This document shows positions 7,601 to 10,835 of a stretch of 10,835 bases of DNA, in pieces. Under the pieces are notes generated by a model. It had not been told where the DNA came from. It did not search any database and saw only the letters and a list, made by a program, of their open reading frames with translations. The DNA comes from Baffinella frigidus (lineage: Eukaryota > Cryptophyceae > Cryptomonadales > Baffinellaceae), in assembly GCA_026770585.1 (NCBI GenBank), contig MU647932.1:15759-26593 (forward strand), in the 5' to 3' direction. Made by a program: the position numbers and the translations under genes. Every line of letters starts with the position of its first letter. Positions within the stretch are counted from its first letter, which is position 1.

Positions 7601-8201
7601 TGCACATCGAGGGGACACGTCCATGCCCGACGATGCGCCTGTTGCCGCCTCCCCGATCATTGTTCCGGCGACCGTTGGGCTGATCTTTAGGAGGATGAGG
7701 CACCCAGGGGGTTTCGGCCTTGTCGTTGGTGTCCTGGAGATCGTCCCGGCCGTGGCTTCGGCCTCGGGAGTCCGAGCGATCGCGGCTGCGGCAGCGGGAG
7801 TTCTCGCAGGTGCATTCGTGGCGCGGTTTGTTGCACCGGCGGCATCCTGATGGAGATGACGCGCGTCCGCGGTTCTGATACGGGACGGGGCAGTCGTGAT
7901 CGGCCCAGGTGGTGGTCGCGGACCAGGCGATGAGCTTTTCGCAGAAACGGCACGTGCGCGCTTCGGTGTTGGAGGTCGTCGTTCCTGGGCCCGGAGTGCT
8001 CTTCCGCGCTGGAGGTTTGGCGTTGTTGTCCAGGAGGTTGGTGGCGAGGATGCTCACTTTGGCCGGTTGATCTTCCTCGTCGGTGTTCATACGTAGGTCG
8101 AAAACGCGTCCCAGACGGTTCATTTCACGAACGTCCTCACAGAATTGCTGGAGGGTGAACGCGTTAGGTCCAGTCCATCCTCCTTGGGAGAGGATGGGCA
8201 T
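1668..8201 (-). CDS. pol: Copia-type Pol polyprotein (NC-membrane region-PR-IN-RT-RNaseH)
   Basis: A 2177-residue polyprotein that would copy element RNA into DNA and integrate it. Domains in order: Cys/His clusters at C84-x2-C87...H102-x-C104 and C120-x2-C123-x4-H128-x-C130-x-C132; a hydrophobic multi-pass region at about 196-483; Pro-rich linker; aspartic protease with D585-T-G; integrase zinc motif H740-x4-H745-x29-C775-x2-C778; integrase core D807, D870, E906 with exactly 35 residues between D870 and E906; long linker with KRAKR at 1312-1316; reverse transcriptase from about 1624 with D1719 (FDVAAAF) and Y1804-V-D-D1807; RNase H with D1993 (CDADF), E2034 (STESEY), D2070 (EDN) and D2119 (AADFLTK). 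All catalytic residues are present and the frame is unbroken. Typical copia Gag-Pol is about 1300-1500 residues, so this is far oversized even without Gag. The ATG at 8201 has a poor context (C at -3, C at +4), so translation as a readthrough or frameshift fusion with Gag is more likely than independent initiation. Confidence 0.95.
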   Translation of the reverse strand: MPILSQGGWTGPNAFTLQQFCEDVREMNRLGRVFDLRMNTDEEDQPAKVSILATNLLDNNAKPPARKSTPGPGTTTSNTEARTCRFCEKLIAWSATTTWADHDCPVPYQNRGRASSPSGCRRCNKPRHECTCENSRCRSRDRSDSRGRSHGRDDLQDTNDKAETPWVPHPPKDQPNGRRNNDRGGGNRRIVGHGRVPSMCTLLASLIIATSIPSALAINEDFASHDAVFENCFVSVWSLIMTSMAMLTIQKLARIGRQFATIFLPAWAFHAHQATSTTADNTINASILLLIAMTASAFTLSPFLLPRRNKMTALYRLMRLLTTISIMTAMGLAILGTVWVSYNGPSSRPPLLDKSSTPPSPPEKSGGPTAEKHSSQQQYCSPLWPEQDSRARLHHNDMWAHPVDTSTLTERLLRACWNNGGLGHLITAISTLSTFIGLQMLTHHQCLRIHHATHMIPSRMPRIPRRAYIMALLFTLTLLGSSTATTSSMPGAGSEPACTASTEPAPFVPAPTPGSPEAPHAYKHHVPGTPTEPPRPDAHSEGGSSEQPPPFSAPNNGTLIERYDKLLACTASLPDNLLRSIYLIDTGTQITLVCSMQDLTNVVELSSPLVWGGATEGAAQFASHKGDLTVHLRTADGVTHPTVIPGAYYSATARLNAVSTSDMLAAEVSLQLNTEQPSEALIVFNGSDNARHTAKVRWIESLPFLPTANLQPRTGLDASPEVPSIFSCMLGKLPPADYMHLIFDHCPKEVLQRILARTVGLAPKTLKFCNMSGKCHTCMETRGRVPDSNDSDLPEIVVAIDDLWCMDMINFPSAPSMDGNRHCLVIVDAFSSYRTVLFAPTKSKLIPQLETHLQWHFNYTGRRPRYFQTDGAGELVDGDIKVLMTKYGISQRTSEPYDARANGRAEKSVDMACKYLRSTLQHSGLSYKFWPHALTYWTQIRNRIPLRSNATSKADTIGESPFSLYFPSAANDISSFAIFGAFTTIHLTKQRMQDLGLHTKLDVNSMSGVFLGIAPPGRSRKGMYVYIQALNKVIVVRKGNVDGTWLPYRRVNRRLKAFENPGLPESMLLTREELRGQLTRMHIDFPDIALTHEEDSQSTFEISVPHADDEDLAALYTPRNHAGSGQILPFQESLDQRDTNRSTSDRRNAEVRQSFRAQRTQPWSSLSDTDLVAFFETFRIALLLPPSFFGSDPQRYAIRGHRMRPTKPYPASVKLAGYQTLGTSASPDFNDWVAGPGSGTLGDLHIHGPHSSLRAAMNSRWPLGTPLVELAASSDFGPDILEPPEPAPPRADLLRRKYESSAAAAATPPAAKRAKRPSATTSPRTSTSPRRSPRVPPVMLATLCAALTWSDPIEQPPACESRRPLVTLTSSEAAHAVRDMTDALHVPLWTAAPVPRAELTRAEQALSAAYSNATYEHRDIHQATGTVENLQSVIVGATVYPDALDSTVVHHRLIAQATDGSTRLIGISKLAHHPASEGEPRKIHAPTVLCLPAATTHRDTRLTVSEEQLEAVEDHSSELLDELSRNWAEDDEYTYSSSPGSASIRVSSVSTTGAPLVNVAPLSILACAASSLIDLTSRPEPPPEVHEEPADRATKKTLLNVPPGLSDAPSNIREARRRHDWEEWKEACLLEMNTLIANGTIELATPPPGAKIVQSTTNLRMKRDENGEPCRRKARYCARGDTYSAGKDVPIFAPTAPWTVVRMLLAIACAMSWKVKTFDVAAAFTSVDRTGLPDIWLCAPPHLGYPKDQAFHLKKNLYGFAHSPRAFYDDYAAFILGLGFVRCSYDKTLFKRHTSKGTIYMSMYVDDALVVASTDEAWTELISEIEERYELSSKGDATLHLGLTIEHDLEKGTLTLGNTKYIELLAERFNIPLDAKETTPFKTPKTRLYPGEITGESVVGLREQQAYRAGVGSINWLATTNRPDLSFAVSQLSRYISAPTPTHVMALQHVLRYVVATRAQAITYHRDPVVCPAIRTAESPETVERNQLCGFCDADFANDVATRKSHTGYAFLLNHAAVDWKSSQQRLVASSSTESEYLALSHCVKTAQYLRHILAFVDLPQAAPTPIFEDNAACICLCNSDSHESRVKHLDIHLHNAREHVARGTVALHYVTTACQAADFLTKAVANALMARPMAILFGSAISAWDNGTKDMKRPEQRFLVPFAPLGSRAAPEAGAR
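6753..7616 (-). other. Multi-pass membrane region inside Pol, between zinc clusters and protease
   Basis: Residues about 196-483 of Pol contain several strongly hydrophobic segments: about 199-217, 232-249, 285-305, 322-341, 421-441 and 467-482, with a weaker one near 259-270. The first resembles a signal peptide: a basic residue (R196), a hydrophobic core, then SALA before INED, which fits the A-x-A signal peptidase rule. Basic clusters (KLARIGR, PRRNK, PRIPRR) sit next to several segments, as in real membrane proteins. Pro-rich hydrophilic linkers follow at about 343-390 and 487-555. Copia polyproteins do not normally carry membrane helices here; retroviral-type envelope ORFs, when present in LTR elements, usually follow RT-RNase H. 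Function is unknown: membrane targeting of the particle, an envelope-like role, or a captured host protein are possibilities. The assignment rests on reading hydrophobicity by eye. Confidence 0.72.
7806..7952 (-). other. Two atypical zinc-binding clusters (nucleocapsid-like) in Pol
   Basis: Residues 84-132 of Pol hold two Cys/His clusters followed by an Arg/Ser/Asp-rich stretch, as expected for an RNA-binding nucleocapsid. The second is close to a CCHC knuckle, C-x2-C-x4-H, but the final Cys falls after one or three residues instead of four. The first is C-x2-C-x14-H-x-C, not a retroviral knuckle spacing. Zinc and RNA binding are inferred from composition and position. They lie downstream of the TAG at 8217-8219, so a Gag ending there would lack them. 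Confidence 0.65.
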
Positions 8202-8221
8202 CAGCTTAGTTTGGAACTAAG
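8202..8221 (-). promoter_or_regulatory. Leaky-stop candidate: TAG inside a perfect hairpin between Gag and Pol
   Basis: The in-frame TAG (8217-8219) lies within a perfect 7-bp inverted repeat, CTTAGTT at one arm and AACTAAG at the other (8205-8211 and 8215-8221), with a 3-nt loop. It is the only stop between the upstream Gag-like segment and Pol in this frame, and the Pol ATG follows five sense codons later. Known readthrough signals often involve a stop plus local RNA structure, but usually the structure begins several nucleotides after the stop, and the following codons here (TTC CAA) are not a known readthrough context. A regulatory role is therefore inference. Confidence 0.4.
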
Positions 8222-8633
8222 TGATGAGGAGCTTGTTGTAGTGGCCGCAGTCCACATCAATGGCCATGGCGACGCGAATTGCGCGTTCCGTGGAGGTTAT
8301 GATGAGGTCTGGGACGTGGGCTTTGAGCTCTTTGGGAGCACGTGCCCACGTTCCTTGGAGGAGTGCAATCTTCTCGCAGGTTTCATCAGACAAGATGTTA
8401 TTGCGGAATTGGAGAATGTCGTGGAATTCCTTCCGGAGCTCGAGGATGGACTCTTGGGTGTTTTTCTGGTCGAGTTGCCAGATGGAGACCAGTTGTTGGA
8501 GGTACTGCATCGGGAGGTCATCCGCGGAGTGTCCGAGCTCGAGGTTGCAGAGGGCGCTGGTGATTCCGACGAAACCGGAGTTGGCGAGGTGCTTCTTGCC
8601 GATCCAGAGTGAGATCATGGTGTTCTTCGATGG
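8217..8633 (-). CDS. Gag C-terminal segment in the +1 frame, ending in TAG
   Basis: This frame opens after a TAG at 8634-8636, overlaps the end of ORF1 by about 113 nt, and runs to the TAG at 8217-8219. Its first ATG is at 8618, giving 133 codons. The protein looks folded and mostly helical (for example the stretch ESILELRKEFHDILQFRNN), and reads like the C-terminal part of a capsid protein, though I cannot match it to a family with certainty. It is in the same frame as Pol; only the TAG and five sense codons separate it from the Pol ATG. The simplest reading is that it is the middle of one Gag-Pol polyprotein, reached from ORF1 by a +1 shift and joined to Pol by readthrough of the TAG. The alternative is two inactivating mutations. 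No mutation is otherwise visible in the long flanking ORFs. Confidence 0.6.
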   Translation of the reverse strand, partial: PSKNTMISLWIGKKHLANSGFVGITSALCNLELGHSADDLPMQYLQQLVSIWQLDQKNTQESILELRKEFHDILQFRNNILSDETCEKIALLQGTWARAPKELKAHVPDLIITSTERAIRVAMAIDVDCGHYNKLLIT

Positions 8634-10740
8634 CTAGGTTGAACTCCCACCAGTGTTTCGTGTCCTTCCGGAAGGACTCCATGCACAGGTGGCCGAGTTG
8701 TGCGAGGAGTTCCGTTGCTGCGGCGTAGAAAGGTGTGTGTGTTTCCTTTAGAAACACGTCAGCCCACATCTGTCCCACGATTGCGCGGTACTCAGGGCTG
8801 TTGTGGCCCTCGCTGTCGAAGGTGCCCGAGATGACGTTCTCGAAGACCCGCCTCTTCGTGTTGAGATGAGGGTGGTTTCGGAGAAGCCCGGTGATGTCGA
8901 CACCCCCGAACCATGTTTTGAGCACGGCTTTGAGGTGTTCGATGATGTCCGGGAGGTCTGTCTTGAGGCCGAATGGAGATTTGCCTTTAGGGATGTCGCA
9001 TGGGGCTTTGGCCATCCCTTTCTGGCGCACGAACCACAGAGATCCATCCGTCGTAGCGAGGATGATGGCTGAGGGAGCCGGTGTGAAGGGTGCCGTCGCC
9101 TGGGCTTGCGTCCCGTATCCCGGATAGGGATGCGGGGTGAACCCAGGTGCCGATCCGTAGAGGGACAGGCCCTGAGGCTGAGGTTTCTGGACGCTCAGTC
9201 TCCATTGGGAATCGGTGAGAGGCCCGAGACCCATGGTGGCCTCGGTGGAGTCGATGAAGACTTCGCGGGCGCTGTCGAGCCAGATTTCTCCGAATTCGTG
9301 GACTCCGGTGGAGTTACCAAGGTAGAGTTCACGCGCGGTGTACTTCATGTTGGAGTCGATTGGGTGGGGAACGATTCGGTGTTGGATGGTCGGATTATCC
9401 TTAGTGTACCCGGTGTCCTGGAGGGTGTAGCTTTGGAAGGTGAACGTAGGATGTGCCGGACTGACCCACTTGTGAGCAGACACGATGTCTGTGCACAATT
9501 TGTGGATGTTTCCTACGATCAGCTGGAGCTGCGCGCACGATTCCGGCTCAAGGGTTTGTTGCTTGAGCACGGAGCGGAATGTGAATTCCATGTCTGCGAT
9601 GTACGCGGACATGTACCGAAGTACTGATTCCTGATCCCATCCGGACCAGAGGAAGCTCGTGTCGTTGCCGAGGACGGTGTCGATTGATCCATTGTAGAAA
9701 TCCAGCATCACCTCCGTGACCGCGCACATGTGATGTGCGGTGCGGTCCCGTTGGTTGTGGAGGAGCGTGAATCGGGACGGGGCCGGGTCGATCAGATCTC
9801 CTTGGGAGGTGGAGGTAATGATGGCGTTGTACACTTCCTGAAGGATGTCGTTGGAGAGGGCCGTGTAGCGTGGAGATTCCTGGTCCAGACCCATGAAGCG
9901 GAAGGCGCATCCTGCGCTCAGGACCGTCTGGCGGATCCATTCGTTATAGGACGGGAAGACGGCGACAATCATCTGGAGGAGGTTGCCGTTGAAGCCTTGG
10001 TTCCAGGTGATGTGTTGCTGAAGAGTCTGGAATTCATCTGCAGATTGGCGCTTGCGCTGCAGTGCGTTCCATTCCGTGTCCATGGGGTATAGGAGGCAGT
10101 TGATTGCCGTCCGATATTCGTCCCAGAAGGTTCGGCACATGCGCGCTAGGAGGTTGTGGTCCCATTGGTGGAAATCCGCGGTGGTCGGGCTGGGGATCAT
10201 GTACGAGTTGTCGCTGTGGACTCGCCATGCCTGGCGCTCTCGTTCGACGAAGAGGTGGAGGCGTGTGACCGGGGGGCGGAATGATGAAGCTGCGATGGTC
10301 GGATGTGTTGGCGGCGCTGCTTGACCCGGCGGGCCTCCGATCGGAGGATGGGGCTGGAGGTTTGGTGGCTGCTGCTGTTGTCCTCCAGGAGGATTCGGCG
10401 GCGGTGGCCCCCCTTGCTGGAGAGGTGGTATTCCTCCGTACTGGGGTTGCGGTGGCTCGCCGAAATATCCCTGCGGCGGCGCAGCGTTTCGAGCGAACGG
10501 TCGAGGTGAACCTGCGCTGGATGGTGGTCCGGATCGTGCGAATGTCGATCGTTCGCGGTGGCGTACTGGCGCTGGGGATCCTGGCTGGGGGGCCGGGGAC
10601 CAGCGGTTCATGCCACGTTGCGGGCGCTGCGGTGATTGTTCGGGCATTGCCTCCTGGTCCCAGTACAAGCTGAGTACGATGCCTTCTGTCGGGAGGTTGT
10701 GCTGCTGGTTGTGGTGGATGTGCTCACCGAGGTATTCCAT
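8518..10740 (-). CDS. gag: Gag-like structural polyprotein, N-terminal part (ORF1)
   Basis: A 740-codon ORF upstream of Pol, in the position of copia Gag, the protein that forms the virus-like particle. Residues about 33-160 are low-complexity, rich in Pro, Gln and Gly (for example PPPPNPPGGQQQQPP), suggesting a disordered arm. From about 165 onward the protein is globular-looking, with many Trp, Phe and Tyr residues, and ends in a basic run after the frame change. I do not recognise a named Gag family in it; the call rests on position. The start at 10740 is supported by a very strong Kozak context (GCCACCGCCATGG). However, the same frame stays open without a stop up to the right edge, with Pro-rich residues that look codable, so an upstream start is possible. 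The natural protein probably does not end at the TGA at 8518-8520: coding-like sequence continues in the +1 frame (8633-8220), which implies a ribosomal frameshift, an intron or an indel. Confidence 0.72.
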   Translation of the reverse strand: MEYLGEHIHHNQQHNLPTEGIVLSLYWDQEAMPEQSPQRPQRGMNRWSPAPQPGSPAPVRHRERSTFARSGPPSSAGSPRPFARNAAPPQGYFGEPPQPQYGGIPPLQQGGPPPPNPPGGQQQQPPNLQPHPPIGGPPGQAAPPTHPTIAASSFRPPVTRLHLFVERERQAWRVHSDNSYMIPSPTTADFHQWDHNLLARMCRTFWDEYRTAINCLLYPMDTEWNALQRKRQSADEFQTLQQHITWNQGFNGNLLQMIVAVFPSYNEWIRQTVLSAGCAFRFMGLDQESPRYTALSNDILQEVYNAIITSTSQGDLIDPAPSRFTLLHNQRDRTAHHMCAVTEVMLDFYNGSIDTVLGNDTSFLWSGWDQESVLRYMSAYIADMEFTFRSVLKQQTLEPESCAQLQLIVGNIHKLCTDIVSAHKWVSPAHPTFTFQSYTLQDTGYTKDNPTIQHRIVPHPIDSNMKYTARELYLGNSTGVHEFGEIWLDSAREVFIDSTEATMGLGPLTDSQWRLSVQKPQPQGLSLYGSAPGFTPHPYPGYGTQAQATAPFTPAPSAIILATTDGSLWFVRQKGMAKAPCDIPKGKSPFGLKTDLPDIIEHLKAVLKTWFGGVDITGLLRNHPHLNTKRRVFENVISGTFDSEGHNSPEYRAIVGQMWADVFLKETHTPFYAAATELLAQLGHLCMESFRKDTKHWWEFNLAIEEHHDLTLDRQEAPRQLRFRRNHQRPLQPRARTLRG
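8521..8633 (-). promoter_or_regulatory. Gag ORF1 / +1 frame overlap, candidate programmed frameshift window
   Basis: The two frames overlap for 113 nt, so a switch from ORF1 to the downstream frame must happen here if it is translational. The direction is +1 (or -2), the same as in yeast Ty1. The Ty1 heptamer CUU AGG C is absent. In the ORF1 frame there is a UUU CGU C at 8574-8568, which has the form of a known +1 slippery heptamer (P-site Phe tRNA re-pairs from UUU to UUC while the CGU codon is slow). A shift there gives a continuous coding frame to the TAG at 8217-8219. Which codon is used cannot be decided from this sequence. Confidence 0.4.
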
Positions 10741-10835
10741 GGCGGTGGCCCTGGAGGCTGTGCGCTCGAATCTCAGGGCGCGGTGGTCCGGAGGTTGGGC
10801 GTAGCCTCCCGATGGTGGTTCCGCGGGGGCTCCGT

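Larger units (their letters stand above)
1543..10835 (-). mobile_element. Large Ty1/copia LTR retrotransposon, 5' end outside the window
   Basis: The gene order along the minus strand is Gag, zinc knuckles, protease, integrase, reverse transcriptase, RNase H. Integrase before reverse transcriptase is the diagnostic Ty1/copia (Pseudoviridae) order, in contrast to Ty3/gypsy. The visible coding part is about 9.1 kb, well above the usual 4-5 kb coding span of copia elements; the extra length lies in a long Gag, a membrane region before the protease and a long integrase-RT linker. The left limit at 1543 is an inference: a G-rich purine run (minus strand) is followed by TG, as expected for a polypurine tract next to a 3' LTR. 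The 5' LTR and primer-binding site must lie beyond the right edge, so LTR pairing and target-site duplications cannot be checked here. Assignment to the superfamily is firm; exact ends are not. Confidence 0.93.

Noticed and set aside
8215-8221. CTTAGTT, identical to the yeast EST3 +1 frameshift heptamer, overlapping the TAG
   Set aside because: The CTT would have to be a codon starting at 8221, a frame used by neither the upstream segment nor Pol, so it cannot act in this reading.
8732-8743. GTGTGTGT run as a microsatellite
   Set aside because: Only about five dinucleotide units, within Gag coding sequence.
1854-10804. Numerous plus-strand ORFs of 60-240 codons opposite Gag and Pol
   Set aside because: They overlap conserved Pol or Gag codons throughout, show GC-driven Arg/Val/Gly-rich composition, and have no motif or promoter of their own.
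1-10835. tRNA, rRNA, CRISPR array, bacterial promoters or ribosome binding sites
   Set aside because: No cloverleaf, rRNA-like or regularly spaced repeat structure was seen, and all gene signals are eukaryotic.

Overview
The window is eukaryotic. Most of it is one unusually large Ty1/copia-type LTR retrotransposon lying on the minus strand, running from the right edge down to about position 1543. Evidence for a eukaryotic nuclear source is the copia domain order (zinc knuckles, DTG protease, HHCC/DDE integrase, YVDD reverse transcriptase, RNase H), a TATA box with Kozak-like start contexts, and a consensus GTAAGT splice-donor-like hexamer. The DNA is GC-rich and gene-dense. I cannot name the host; a protist or alga is a guess, not a conclusion.

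Layout read along the element (right to left): a long Pro/Gln-rich Gag ORF (10740-8518, minus); an overlapping open segment in the +1 frame (8633-8217) that looks like the rest of Gag and ends in TAG; then, in that same frame and five sense codons after the TAG, a 2177-codon Pol ORF (8201-1668). Pol carries in order two atypical zinc-binding clusters, a multi-pass membrane region with a signal-peptide-like start, protease, integrase, a very long linker with a basic NLS-like patch, reverse transcriptase and RNase H. Every catalytic residue I looked for is present and the frame has no internal stop, so the copy looks young or functional. No 5' LTR or primer-binding site lies in the window. A G9-AAGG tract at 1545-1558 is a candidate polypurine tract, and the 3' LTR would start next to it.

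The left 1.6 kb is different. It has a plus-strand promoter (TATAAAAG at 393-400, upstream TTGAC repeats and a CACGTG) driving a small protein from ATG 451. The protein is basic at the N-terminus and Ser/Asp/Glu-rich at the C-terminus. Its frame changes near 892, at a splice-donor-like GGTAAGT, and coding-like sequence continues to a TGA at 1088-1090. This gene is convergent with Pol. It is either an antisense gene carried in the 3' part of the element or its LTR, or a host gene next to the insertion. The 1091-1667 stretch between the two has no convincing gene, but contains hairpins and a repeated CCCTCTCTGAG-like motif.

The most interesting points are the two breaks between Gag and Pol (a +1 shift, with an in-frame UUU CGU C heptamer in the overlap, then a TAG inside a perfect hairpin), the membrane domain placed between nucleocapsid and protease, and the antisense gene with its own promoter.
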